Below the pieces are notes generated by a model, which was given only the letters and a program-made list of their open reading frames with translations, ran no database searches and had not been told where the DNA came from. The position numbers and the translations under genes were made by a program. From NCBI GenBank assembly GCA_964449165.1, contig CAYVAT010000004.1:1-64000 (forward strand): a stretch of DNA of 64,000 nucleotides. Reading direction: 5' to 3'. Shown here in pieces: positions 9,397 to 18,388 of the stretch. Numbering within the stretch: the first letter of the stretch is position 1; every line of letters begins with the position of its first letter. Origin of the DNA: CAYSCW01 sp964449165. GTDB lineage: Bacteria; Acidobacteriota; Aminicenantia; Aminicenantales; Aminicenantaceae.

Positions 9397-10662
9397 TTAC
9401 CAGATAAAAGCTTTTACTCCCATGAAAAACAAGGTGAATTCAGCGATTCTTATGAATAATAAAAAGAGAAGGGCAAATCGACTCATTCTGCTTCGGCTCT
9501 GTTCAAGCCAAATGAGGACGCTGAGATAGGCTAACGATGCTAATCTGTGGTTCCCAACCATAAGATCTGTAAAGTAAATGAGCACGACAAGCCCGAATGA
9601 AATAGCTACAAAATAAAGATTAATAAATGAATCGCGATAGCAGCGGGCAATAAAATTTTTTATGAAGTTTTTTTTGGTCAAAATGACTTTTGTGGCGAAG
9701 TAAGTAAAAATAATCAAGACAAAGACACGAAAATAAGAGAAAAACAGGTCATCGCCCTGGAAATTAAAGATGATACCGCTTTTCCAGTACCTTATAATCG
9801 GCTGCCATGGCAAGACAAGGGAGACTCCCCAAGATTCTTGTATTTTTGCCCAAGCGAACGGATCGTTGGCGTAGTATCTGAATATCCCCATGGTTATCAG
9901 CAAAGGGCTGATATTCGCTAAGAATAAAATACCTACCCTCCCCCATCCCATGAATTTTCTGTGCCAGGCTACCAATATGATGAGGAGAAGGATACACGAA
10001 GCGTTGACTAACAGCCCTTGAAAGCGAGTGAAACCCAATAAGAAGCTGCTAATGACAAGAACCCGGAATGCTGCTCGCTTTTCCTGAGGGTTTCTCAACC
10101 AGCTTCGAAAAGAGAAAAAGACAGTCCCAATCAATAATCCGGGCAGTATGACAAAGTTTACAAAGTAGACTAAGGGTGGAATGATGAAAAAGAGGAGGAG
10201 GAGCCACGCGGTCAGGTTTTTCTCTTTCTCCAGCAAATTCGCCCTGCTCCAATAGGAGAATCCGATTAATATCGTCATCAGGGCTATCTGGTTTAAGATC
10301 CATAAGGACCAAAAGGGAGACCCGACGATAACATTGAGGAGGCTTCCAAGGGCAGGAGACAAGGGGTGATAAGCCCAATTGATATGCCTTTTTCCCCAAT
10401 CAAAGTCACCTGCTTTCGTATCGATTTTTTCATATCCTTTTTCGATAAGCAAGATGTGGTTTTGAACATCTGCATAATATAGCTGTTTTCTCTCGAATAC
10501 TCTGAGCAGAGTCTTAAAATTGGGGCGAGGAACGCCTTCTTTCAGATTCTGAGTTTCTAAATACATCACAAACATAAACAGGAGATTGAGGCAGATGAGT
10601 AAGGAAAAGGAAAAGAGGAAAGCTCTCAAGAACTTCTTAATGTTGTGTTTTCTAAATTTCAT
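9397..10662 (-). CDS. Multi-pass membrane protein, probable GT-C-type glycosyltransferase
   Basis: 421 residues with an N-terminal membrane segment (FLRAFLFSFSLLICLNLLFMF) followed by a loop of about 90 residues and eight or more further hydrophobic segments. The loop holds the WAYHPLSPALGSLL stretch, like the first external loop of lipid-linked sugar transferases. There is no strong family signature, so the enzymatic role is inferred from topology and from neighbours on both sides that are glycosyltransferases. The reading frame is intact and the start ATG is well placed (MKFRKHNIKKFLR, a positive-inside start). Confidence 0.6.
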   Translation of the reverse strand: MKFRKHNIKKFLRAFLFSFSLLICLNLLFMFVMYLETQNLKEGVPRPNFKTLLRVFERKQLYYADVQNHILLIEKGYEKIDTKAGDFDWGKRHINWAYHPLSPALGSLLNVIVGSPFWSLWILNQIALMTILIGFSYWSRANLLEKEKNLTAWLLLLFFIIPPLVYFVNFVILPGLLIGTVFFSFRSWLRNPQEKRAAFRVLVISSFLLGFTRFQGLLVNASCILLLIILVAWHRKFMGWGRVGILFLANISPLLITMGIFRYYANDPFAWAKIQESWGVSLVLPWQPIIRYWKSGIIFNFQGDDLFFSYFRVFVLIIFTYFATKVILTKKNFIKNFIARCYRDSFINLYFVAISFGLVVLIYFTDLMVGNHRLASLAYLSVLIWLEQSRSRMSRFALLFLLFIRIAEFTLFFMGVKAFIW

Positions 10663-10896
10663 TTATTGAGCCCTTTAGATTAATCTGTTCTCAAATGTCA
10701 TTGCCAAGGAATAGTAATCTTCGCAATTTTTCAGTTTCCTTTTTTCTTAAATTAATCTATAAAATTTTTACTAACGTGGCAATACATCAGGAATTCTATC
10801 CTGCCCCGATCATTAGTCCTATTCGAATTTCCACTTTAAAATGCTTGAATTAAAATTTGTTTCTAAAATTAACGATGAGAGTTGGGTTTATTACTT

Positions 10897-11640
10897 TTAT
10901 TCCTTTCTAGCTATACAGAAGAGAGAAAGACTAAAGGGGAAATTTAGTCCAGATACTATTAACCAATTCTCAAAAAATAAAAAACAAGCTAGAAATCTAT
11001 TGATAAAGGAAGGCAATGGTTTAACGTCTGATTTTGCCGCTTTATTGTTCTTTAAAAAAATTCTTTCAAAAAGTCTAATTATACAGATTAAAGGGAAAAA
11101 AAACGTATTTCTGTAGCTAATTTTCTCAATTTTAAAACCAGCCTTTTTAACCTTTTCCCTGAGCTCTTTATGGATATACCTATGTTTGATATGAACAGCT
11201 TTATCATGCTTACTTTGCAAAAAATTATAAGCTGGTAAGTTTAACAGTAAAATACCCCCCCTATTGAGTACACGCCAAAATTCTCTCAAGACTATTATAT
11301 CATTCATAACCCCAAAGTAATACAAAACATCAAGAGAAACGATCAGATCAAAAGAGTCTCTTGAAAAAGGAATATTGCATACTGAAGCTCTTATTACATT
11401 TCTTAACTTTCTTATTTTACAAAATTTCATTGCTTCTTTTGAAACATCTAATCCGTAAGCTTTAAATGCGCTGATCCTTGCTAACAAACCTCCTGTACCA
11501 CACCCTGCATCTAATATCCTCATATTATCTTTTTTATGAGAAAATTTATTAATAAAAGAAAGAGTTAATCCCCTTAATGCTATGTACCACCAGTAATCAT
11601 CTTCGAATCTAAACATAATCTCATATTCTTTCTTTTCCAT
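10897..11640 (-). CDS. Class I SAM-dependent methyltransferase
   Basis: 247 residues. RILDAGCGTGGLLARI at about 42-57 is motif I of the SAM-binding fold, YGLDVSKEAMKFC carries the acidic residue that binds the ribose, and FDLIVSLDVLYYFG is motif IV. The N-terminal FRFEDDYWWYIALRGL is common in polysaccharide-locus methyltransferases. Likely role: O- or N-methylation of a sugar or of the growing glycan. Its ATG is 8 bases after the stop of the aminotransferase gene, in the same direction. The C-terminal basic, hydrophobic stretch could contact the membrane. Substrate unknown. Confidence 0.85.
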   Translation of the reverse strand: MEKKEYEIMFRFEDDYWWYIALRGLTLSFINKFSHKKDNMRILDAGCGTGGLLARISAFKAYGLDVSKEAMKFCKIRKLRNVIRASVCNIPFSRDSFDLIVSLDVLYYFGVMNDIIVLREFWRVLNRGGILLLNLPAYNFLQSKHDKAVHIKHRYIHKELREKVKKAGFKIEKISYRNTFFFPLICIIRLFERIFLKNNKAAKSDVKPLPSFINRFLACFLFFENWLIVSGLNFPFSLSLFCIARKE

Positions 11641-11648
11641 TTGGGAAT

Positions 11649-12779
11649 CTAATTTTGATATTCTATTATGGCCTTACTAACATTTTCAATCTGATCCTTT
11701 GTGAGTTCTGGATACATCGGAAGAGAAAGAATTTCGGTCGCATATTTTTCACTAACTGGAAGATCCCCTCTTTTGTAGCCCAAATCTCTGTAAGCAGGAT
11801 GGAGATGAATGGGTATTGGATAATGAATACTCGTGGCAATTTCCTTCCTCTTCAGGTACTCTTGCAGTTTTTTCTGCTCTTTGGTGCGGATGACGTATAA
11901 ATGAAAGATATGCTTGGCGTAGTTCTCTTCAAAAGGAGTTATTACTGAAGAATTTCTCAGAAGATTATTGTATAAACTGGCGTGATTTCGCCTGGTCTTG
12001 TTCCAGCTATCAAGATGGCCTAATTTTACTTTGAGTATGGCAGCCTGAATTTCATCGAGCCGACTGTTGAAGCCTCTTATGACAGTATAATATTTCCTTT
12101 CCTCTCCATAGTTTCTTAACATCCGCAGTTTTTCAGCTGTTTTTTCATCATTTGTCACAATCAACCCGCTATCGCCGTAGGCACCCAGATTTTTGGTGGG
12201 ATAGAAGCTGAAACATCCTATGTCTCCGATCGATCCCACCTTTTTTCCCTTGTATTCTGTTCCGTGGCCTTGACAGGCATCCTCTACCACTTTCAAATCA
12301 TACTTTCGGGCAACTTCCACTATCGGATCCATATCCGCGGGATGTCCAAAGAGATGGACTGGAATGATAACCCTTGGCTTTTTTGCTGGTCGCAAATTGT
12401 TCTTTCTGAATCTCCTCTTCAAGTATTCCTCAAGTTTATTAGGATCCATGGTATAGGTTTTTGGATCGATATCCACAAAAGCTGGACGGGCGTTTGCAAA
12501 ATCAATGGCAGAAACTGTAGGGACAGCCGTGTTAGGGACTGTTATAACTTCGTCACCCGGCCTAATTCCACAAGCCAGCAGGGCGAGATGAAGTGCTTCT
12601 GTCCCTGATCCGACGCCAACTCCATATTTTGTGTTGCAGTAAAGGGCAAACTCTTCCTCAAATGAAGTCAGCTCCTTTCCCAAAATGAACCAGCCTCTGT
12701 TTAAAACTCTTGAAATAGCCTTGTCAATGTCTTTCTTTAGTGAGAAATACTGTTTGGATAAATTTACAAAGGGAATCAT
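11649..12779 (-). CDS. DegT/DnrJ/EryC1/StrS-family sugar aminotransferase
   Basis: 376 residues, full length for the family. SFYPTKNLGAYGDSG holds the Lys (about 196) that forms the PLP Schiff base, and VVEDACQGHG holds the Asp (about 167) that pairs with the pyridine nitrogen. GVGVGSGTEALHLAL binds the phosphate. Members convert nucleotide-linked keto sugars to amino sugars using glutamate. The sequence resembles the WbpE/VioA/FdtB group, so a 3- or 4-amino sugar is likely. The ATG overlaps the TGA of the epimerase gene by 4 bases, which indicates translational coupling. The position of the amino group cannot be read from sequence by eye. Confidence 0.92.
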   Translation of the reverse strand: MIPFVNLSKQYFSLKKDIDKAISRVLNRGWFILGKELTSFEEEFALYCNTKYGVGVGSGTEALHLALLACGIRPGDEVITVPNTAVPTVSAIDFANARPAFVDIDPKTYTMDPNKLEEYLKRRFRKNNLRPAKKPRVIIPVHLFGHPADMDPIVEVARKYDLKVVEDACQGHGTEYKGKKVGSIGDIGCFSFYPTKNLGAYGDSGLIVTNDEKTAEKLRMLRNYGEERKYYTVIRGFNSRLDEIQAAILKVKLGHLDSWNKTRRNHASLYNNLLRNSSVITPFEENYAKHIFHLYVIRTKEQKKLQEYLKRKEIATSIHYPIPIHLHPAYRDLGYKRGDLPVSEKYATEILSLPMYPELTKDQIENVSKAIIEYQN

Positions 12780-13783
12780 CTGAGTTCTTCCCAGTATGAG
12801 GGCTTATATTTCCTGTAATAGTCTATTGTCTTTTTCAGGCCCTCCTCCAGGCTTGTTTTTGGCTTCCAACCAACCAATTTTATTATTTTGTTGATATCCG
12901 AGTAGAAGTCCCCAGGCTCTTGAGCCGCACGTTCAGGGCTGAAGGGAGCGAATTCCCAGCGCCCGGTTCCTGCGATTTTAATGATGGCCTTTGCCAACTC
13001 GAGAAAGCTGGATGGCTTATCATGTCCAACGTTCAACACTTCGCCATAAGCTTTTTCACGTAGGGCACACATCCATATGGCATCCACAGTATCATCCACA
13101 TACAGGAAGTCTCTGAGAATCGATCCATCTCCGAAGACTTTTATAGTCTCATCGTCAATCGCTTCCCGTATAAACCAGTTGGCAACTCCGAAGCGATGGT
13201 GCTTCATTTGCGCTCGTTCGCCGTAGATATTTGTTAATCTGAGGGTGACAGACCGAACGCCATGATTATCATTGTAGATTTTGAAGAGTTTCTGTGCCGT
13301 TAAATTGGAAAGCTCATAGATTCCTTTGGGATTTATGGGGGCGTCTTCACTGACAGGCAGTTTCACGGCCGGACCATATTCCCCACGTGTTCCTGTATAG
13401 ATCAGTGTTGCGCTTCTGTTATGTTTTTTACACGCCTCTAGAAGAACCGCTGATCCTTTAATGTTTATATCGATATCTGGAAACGGATTTGTCAGACTCA
13501 AGATGTGGTCGTTCTGGCCGGCTAGATGGAAGATGTAATCTTTGTCTCTGACAATATAGTTCATTATGTTTTTATTCCTGACGTCGCTGTAGTTAACAAT
13601 GACTTTGTCTTTGATGGGCTCGATGTTGAACAGGTTTCCACCGTGACCTTCGATCATTGCATCGAGAAGCGTCACTTTAGCTCCGGCTTTGACCAGCTTC
13701 ATGGCGAGATTACTCCCTATAAAACCGAGTCCGCCGGTAATAAGGACCTTTTTATTCTCAAAAAGCCTGATGTTGTCAGACAT
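12776..13783 (-). CDS. NAD-dependent epimerase/dehydratase (extended SDR) with an altered active site
   Basis: 335 residues. VLITGGLGFIGSNLA at 13-27 is the NAD-binding motif and VTLLDAM the ribose-binding Asp. IYTGTRGEYG near 128-137 is the Ser/Thr element, here in the 'GTRxxYG' form. The catalytic YxxxK reads IYELSNLTAQK: Tyr about 156 is present but the Lys is Asn. RLTNIYGERAQ and RDFLYVDDTVDAI are the substrate-side motifs. The family acts on nucleotide sugars (epimerases, 4,6-dehydratases, 4-reductases). It overlaps the aminotransferase by 4 bases and the upstream GT2 by 8. Whether the Lys change alters activity is unresolved. Confidence 0.85.
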   Translation of the reverse strand: MSDNIRLFENKKVLITGGLGFIGSNLAMKLVKAGAKVTLLDAMIEGHGGNLFNIEPIKDKVIVNYSDVRNKNIMNYIVRDKDYIFHLAGQNDHILSLTNPFPDIDINIKGSAVLLEACKKHNRSATLIYTGTRGEYGPAVKLPVSEDAPINPKGIYELSNLTAQKLFKIYNDNHGVRSVTLRLTNIYGERAQMKHHRFGVANWFIREAIDDETIKVFGDGSILRDFLYVDDTVDAIWMCALREKAYGEVLNVGHDKPSSFLELAKAIIKIAGTGRWEFAPFSPERAAQEPGDFYSDINKIIKLVGWKPKTSLEEGLKKTIDYYRKYKPSYWEELR

Positions 13784-14504
13784 GATGCGCTACTCCTTCT
13801 TTTTTGATGACCAGTTTCCACCAGAGCTTCAAGATGTCTCTTCCTGTATTAAATATTCTATTAAAATTGAAAAACTGAGATTTTCCATAGGCTCTGAAAT
13901 AGTGACTGACTGGAACCTCAGCAAATTGAAAGCCAGCATCCTGCATTTTCTTGACCATCTCAACGCAGATAACTCCGGTATTATATTCCAACCGGATCTT
14001 ATCAAAGACTGACCTGCGAATGAGCCTGAAATCACAGTCAACGTCTCTAATTTTGAAGCCAAACATTAATTTCATGATCCAGTGATAGGTTCTCCCGATA
14101 ATTTTTCTATAGAACCGATCTGCCCTTCCCACTTTATACCCGTTGACAATGTCTATGTTATCCTTCATTTCTGGCAGAAGCTTTGTTATTTCTGAGACAT
14201 CATACTGAAAATCCCCATCCGTATAAAACAGGAATTCCTTGGTTGCAGAATAAAAGCCGGCCTTCAGTGCGCCGCCATAACCTTTGTTTTCTTCATGGTA
14301 AATTACCTTGAGTCGGTCATATTTTTTTTCTAATTCTTCTAATATTGCGCGGCTATGGTCAGAGCTACCATCATCAACCACCAGGATTTCATAATCATTG
14401 GTGAGCCCCTTTAAGGTTAAATCCGTTAAGGCCACCATGCTGGCGATTGTTCCGCCGTCATTATAGCAAGGGAAAAAAGCAGAAATGCTGCGTTGTTCTT
14501 TCAT
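13776..14504 (-). CDS. GT2-family glycosyltransferase (DPM1-like)
   Basis: 242 residues. SAFFPCYNDGGTI opens the GT-A fold. EILVVDDGSSDHSRAI and FYTDGDFQYDVSEI give the metal and donor sites, the latter close to the DxDxQ motif of dolichol/polyprenyl-phosphate mannosyltransferases. There is no C-terminal pair of membrane segments, so it is the soluble DPM1-like form. Likely product: a polyprenyl-phosphate sugar used by GT-C enzymes. It is the first gene of the leftward run 14504-8.3 kb and overlaps the next gene by 8 bases. The upstream 14505-14660 region should hold its promoter. Confidence 0.87.
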   Translation of the reverse strand: MKEQRSISAFFPCYNDGGTIASMVALTDLTLKGLTNDYEILVVDDGSSDHSRAILEELEKKYDRLKVIYHEENKGYGGALKAGFYSATKEFLFYTDGDFQYDVSEITKLLPEMKDNIDIVNGYKVGRADRFYRKIIGRTYHWIMKLMFGFKIRDVDCDFRLIRRSVFDKIRLEYNTGVICVEMVKKMQDAGFQFAEVPVSHYFRAYGKSQFFNFNRIFNTGRDILKLWWKLVIKKEGVAHHV

Positions 14505-14660
14505 GAGATACGATTATTTCATTCGAAAGTTAATTTTAACGAATCACTTATGGGCATAGATAAGTTTTTATGAAAATTTGTCATAAAAATCAATAACTTT
14601 TGCAAGCATTTCTATATTTATTCGACTTCTCTCTTTCGACTTGACATAAATATTTATTTT

Positions 14661-16394
14661 TTGTCAACTATCATCAGAAGTCTTAGGGCGTTAAGACAGG
14701 AAAAAATATTCAAGAACTTGAACCTACTAAAGAGTCCAAAAAAAATTCTCTTGAGGGAACTGAACTCACATAACGCATTTATTATATTACTTATTCTATT
14801 TATTATCGGAGCGGTTTTTCGGGCAAACGGTCTGAGATTTGGTTTGCCCTTAAGATTGCATACCGATGAAGTTGCCGTTATTGAGAAGGCGGTTGTTGTT
14901 GCCGCCAGTGGGGATCTGGATCCGAGAATATATAATCGACCGAATCATGTCTCTATCTATTTGAATGCCATTTTTTACAAGGCTTTTTCAGCGGTCAGAT
15001 GTTTCTTTTTTCATGACTGCGAAGGAGTTCAGGCTCAGTTTTCCAAGCATCCTTCGCTCTATGTCTTTCTTTCCCGGATCATTACAGCTTGCCTTGGGAG
15101 TCTGATGATATTGTCGATGTTTTTTTTGGGTAAAGAAGTGGGTGGAAAGAAAGTCGGGCTGCTTGCCTCTGCATTTACGGCCTTCTTTCCTAGTTTTATC
15201 CGCCATTCCCACTATGCTACCCCTGATATTCCACTTGCTTTTTTTATCTCAATGGTTGCCTTATGGATCTCAAAATATATGAAAACGAGAAAGCTAAAAT
15301 TTCTGATCCTGGGGTGTCTGTTTAGCGGAATAGCAACAGCCGAGAAATATCCAGGAATTCTTTCCATGACGATGATTTTTTTTGGAGTTGTCTTTTCTCA
15401 TCGACGAAAGGGAAAAGATATCTTAAAGCTCCTCCCTCTCTCTATCATTATTTTTCTCTTTTCTTTTTTTATCGCTGCCCCTTTTGTATTCTTAAATTAT
15501 AAAGAAGTCTTGAAGGCTCTGGCCGAAGAGAAGGCCTCATATCATCTGGGAGCTTCGGGATTAGGATGGGGTGGAAATCTTTCATATTACATCGGAACGT
15601 GGCTTGACAACACAGGAATACTGCTGAGTCTATTTTTTTTATTGGGTCTAGTTCTCTTCATCCTGAAATTTAGAACATATGCGAGAGTAAAGCACTACTT
15701 CACTGTTTCGCTGTTTGGCTTTATTTATTGGGTCTCAATCTCCACATTGGCCATTCATTGGGAAAGATGGGCAGTTCCGATATATATCATCCCAATCATA
15801 ATCGCCTCGGTCGGGATTGACTGGCTGTCAGCCTTTTTGAAAAAGAAAAAGATTGGCTGGAATTTTTTCTTTGCGGTATTTCTGGCAGGTGTGCTCTCCT
15901 CACTTTTTTTCCGCGGAATAATGCAGAGCATAAGCTTCAGTTGGAAAGATACCCGAGTGGTTTCTAAGGATTGGATATCATCGAATCTGCCGGCTGATGC
16001 CAAAATAGTGGCTGATGCCTATACTCCCCTGAAGCCTGGTTGTTGCGGTTCGGTTGCTGTAAAGAGTCTAGAACAGTTTAAAAAAGAGGGGGTTGAATAT
16101 GTGATCGTTTCCTCATTAATCTATCAGAGGATTCTGGCTGAAAAAGACAGGTATTCAGATGAGGTGAGGTTCTATACGAAATTATTCGAGCGTGAAAATC
16201 TGGTAAAGGAATTTTGGCCAGTAAACTTGGAATTTGGGAATGACGATATAACAGCTGTTTACAGAGCCGTAAAAGTGCTTATTCGTTACCTGCAGCATAG
16301 GGAAATGTATCTTAGGGGGCCAGTGATAAAAATATACAGGATATCCGAAAAAGAGAGTGATCCTGCAGGAAGATCTTATTCGGATTGTGGATAG
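14661..16394 (+). CDS. GT-C/GT39-like membrane glycosyltransferase
   Basis: 577 residues. After a 46-residue basic N-terminus and a first membrane segment comes LRLHTDEVAVIEKA with GDLDPRIYNRPNH. This is the external loop of PMT/ArnT-type enzymes, with its catalytic Asp-Glu pair. Hydrophobic segments follow to about residue 430, then a soluble tail with the DAKIVADAYTPL pattern seen in this family. It transfers a sugar from a polyprenyl-phosphate donor to an unknown acceptor outside the membrane. The assumed start is TTG at 14661 and is not well supported: no clear ribosome-binding site precedes it. It is one of few plus-strand genes and is divergent from the GT2 at 14504. Confidence 0.8.
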   Translation: MSTIIRSLRALRQEKIFKNLNLLKSPKKILLRELNSHNAFIILLILFIIGAVFRANGLRFGLPLRLHTDEVAVIEKAVVVAASGDLDPRIYNRPNHVSIYLNAIFYKAFSAVRCFFFHDCEGVQAQFSKHPSLYVFLSRIITACLGSLMILSMFFLGKEVGGKKVGLLASAFTAFFPSFIRHSHYATPDIPLAFFISMVALWISKYMKTRKLKFLILGCLFSGIATAEKYPGILSMTMIFFGVVFSHRRKGKDILKLLPLSIIIFLFSFFIAAPFVFLNYKEVLKALAEEKASYHLGASGLGWGGNLSYYIGTWLDNTGILLSLFFLLGLVLFILKFRTYARVKHYFTVSLFGFIYWVSISTLAIHWERWAVPIYIIPIIIASVGIDWLSAFLKKKKIGWNFFFAVFLAGVLSSLFFRGIMQSISFSWKDTRVVSKDWISSNLPADAKIVADAYTPLKPGCCGSVAVKSLEQFKKEGVEYVIVSSLIYQRILAEKDRYSDEVRFYTKLFERENLVKEFWPVNLEFGNDDITAVYRAVKVLIRYLQHREMYLRGPVIKIYRISEKESDPAGRSYSDCG

Positions 16395-16497
16395 AAATAG
16401 TCCGCTTGCATGATTTTCTTGTTAAATGAACGACAGCTCCATAACAGTTTTGGGCATTGGAGCAAAGGCCATAATGGCGAATCATGACCTTAGACAT
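16395..16497 (-). pseudogene. Possible tiny relic of an IS91-like (Y2) transposase
   Basis: The minus frame starting at 16497 reads MSKVMIRHYGLCSNAQ. 'IRHYGxxxN' is typical of the C-terminal part of IS91-family transposases (Y2_Tnp). Only about a dozen residues match, so chance is possible. It sits between a convergent gene pair, directly next to two frameshifted genes, which fits a transposition scar. No inverted repeats or other transposase motifs are visible. Confidence 0.2.
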
Positions 16498-16512
16498 AAT
16501 TGTTTTGATGGA

Positions 16513-17326
16513 TTACAATTTTTGATACTTGCCGGTATAGCCCCTGCCTAGAAACCCCAATTTAGTCCTCGACAGCTTTTCCAATTTAAGGCCTGTTGCA
16601 ACATAGGAGCGCGGCAGCAGTCGGTTAAGAGGCCAGGGGAGAGGGGAGTAATGGAAAAAATTGTACTCAGACAGCTTCAAGCCAGTCTTCTCTGCCTTCT
16701 TGTCAAAAAAGCGTGGTACAAGGGTGCGGAAAGGAGGATAAAGCATAGTCTGCTTTTTAAACAACAGGTTTTTTAACCATCCTTTGATCTTCTGACCTAA
16801 AAGAGAGTGAGCCACAGGCTCAAAAACTCGAGCGGGTGATAACCTGTTGGAGAGGGTAATAATGGCAAATCCTCCTCGCTTCAGGATGCGGGCTATCTCG
16901 CTGAGGCCTGTTGGTCTTCATTCAAGTACTCAATCACTGCTGCACAGATCAGGCCATCAAAGGTTTCGTCCTTAAAAGGAAGAGCTTCTATCTCCCCGTT
17001 TATCAATGGAACTCTATGGTCAGTCATACCTTCAGATATCGCTTGAAGCATCTTTAATGAGAAATCATGGCCAAAAGTTTGGAATCGGCGTTTCTGGAAA
17101 ACTTGAAGCATTTCGCCAGTGCCACAGCCGATATCGATGACTCGGCCGCTTGGCATAAAATCGGACAGCATGGCCTTCATGTAACCTAATCGAACGGCCA
17201 AAACAGGATAGATGCTAGGTGGCCGCTTTTTGACATAGTGGTCTTGGTGGTACTGGCTTGGTACTCATTGAAATAGTCTTTTACATATCTTTTCTGTTTT
17301 TCTCTGTTTTTCAGAACTGGGCTCAT
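16513..17326 (-). pseudogene. SAM-dependent methyltransferase broken by two frameshifts
   Basis: Three frames join into one methyltransferase. From the ATG at 17326 the first frame reads MSPVLKNREKQKRY...NEYQA, then shifts near 17251-17256. The second reads HQDHYVKKRPPS and contains VIDIGCGTGEMLQ (motif I), FGHDFSLKML and FDGLICAAVIEYL. It ends in a stop, and a second shift near 16906-16912 restores GLSEIARILKRGGFAIITLSN (motif V/VI region) and the C-terminal part to 16513. Adding one base at each site gives about 271 codons, a normal length. The start lies 1 base after the stop of the deacetylase gene. Sequencing error is the alternative, but neither site is a homopolymer. Confidence 0.75.
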
Positions 17327-17327
17327 G

Positions 17328-18213
17328 TTATTTTTTTCCTTTGACTAACTTTCTGATTTTAAAGCCAAGAGATTGAAAAAGGGTGGTAAAGTCGTAGGTC
17401 CCTCTGACTTTTCTTCTGAAAATCGAGAGCCCATCGATCTCGAAAATAGGTATCCGGCGCAGCTCATAGAGATCGCTCTTCAGGTCATTGCTCCCAACTT
17501 TAGTAGAGAGAGCAGCTTCATAGCCAGCTGATTGAATGATTTTTTTGTCCAAATTATCAAAATCTCCCCAAGAACCATAGGGATAAGCCAGGTATCTTAC
17601 CCTTTTTCCTAATATTTCCTCAAGCTCTTTTTTTGATCCAAAGACCTCTTCCGATACTCTTTTTTTATCCAAGTGGCTGAAGGAATTATGATGTCGAATA
17701 TGAGAAGCGATTGTTATTCCCTTATCACTTATGGTTTTCAACTGGTGTTTTTTAAGAGGCAGTCCTGTCAGCTGGCCAGCGCTGTCTGGGGAGAGATATT
17801 TCTTGATCCACGGAAAAGGAGCATCTCCATCTATATGCTTAGTAATGACGGAAAGAACAGCTTTGTATGAATATTTAGACAAAACAGGAAGGGCGTTATA
17901 ATAATTGTCCTCAAAACCATCATCAAACGTCAAAATGACAGTATTGGGAGGGATGGGGTGACTGGCTTTTTTCCATGATAGAAAATCGTCCAAGTCGATC
18001 ACGTTGAAATTATGATCAGCTAAAAATTTCATTTGGGCAGCAAAAATTTCTGGAGATACGCCCCATCCTTCTTCCTCTAGTATCAGAAGAGATGCTATTG
18101 TAATTGAGGATACGGACTGACTTGTCAGGCCAAAAGAGGTGCCATATTCTTAAAAAAAGATCTGCCGCAAGACTCAGCGGCCAAGGATGAGGCAGACCAA
18201 ATAGTAATACATA
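17328..18213 (-). pseudogene. Polysaccharide deacetylase with a frameshifted N-terminus
   Basis: The intact frame from 18032 (234 codons) contains VILTFDDGFEDNY (metal Asp pair), ASHIRHHNSFSH (metal His pair) and LAYPYGSWGDFD, so it is a NodB-fold deacetylase. The homologous frame continues upstream without a stop (EEEGWGVSPEIFAAQ). Near 18078 a one-base shift leads into another open frame, back to 18213, that reads IWHLFWPDKSVRILNYNSISSDT. This matches the N-terminal region of the intact paralogue at 22474-23349 (TILDYHSIS). No start codon is seen for the joined gene. The 234-codon piece might still be expressed from the internal ATG at 18032, lacking about 60 residues. Confidence 0.72.
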
Positions 18214-18388
18214 CTAATCTCCACTCATTATACAAGAATCATCTTCATCTTTGTTTCAACAGGCTGTTTTGTGGTCTAAAGAATAAGAGTTAGCCTTTGT
18301 ACCAGCTTCGATTCATGGACGCTTTTGGTGATTTTTTACCTGGGCAACTGCTGAAAGCTGTAGAAGAGTATACATAATTAAGGCTTTT

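Noticed and set aside
10663..10896. Short frame ending NCEDYYSLAMTFENRLI upstream of the 9397 gene
   Set aside because: Only about 22 codons between stops; protein-like in appearance but too short to support.
10841..11116. 91-codon plus-strand frame
   Set aside because: It lies mostly over the C-terminal part of the minus-strand methyltransferase gene and has no own motif; a shadow frame.
14605..14664. TTCGACTT direct repeat and TTGACA hexamer upstream of the 14661 gene as a promoter
   Set aside because: TTGACA at 14641 is too close to the start codon and no suitable -10 box follows at 16-18 bases.
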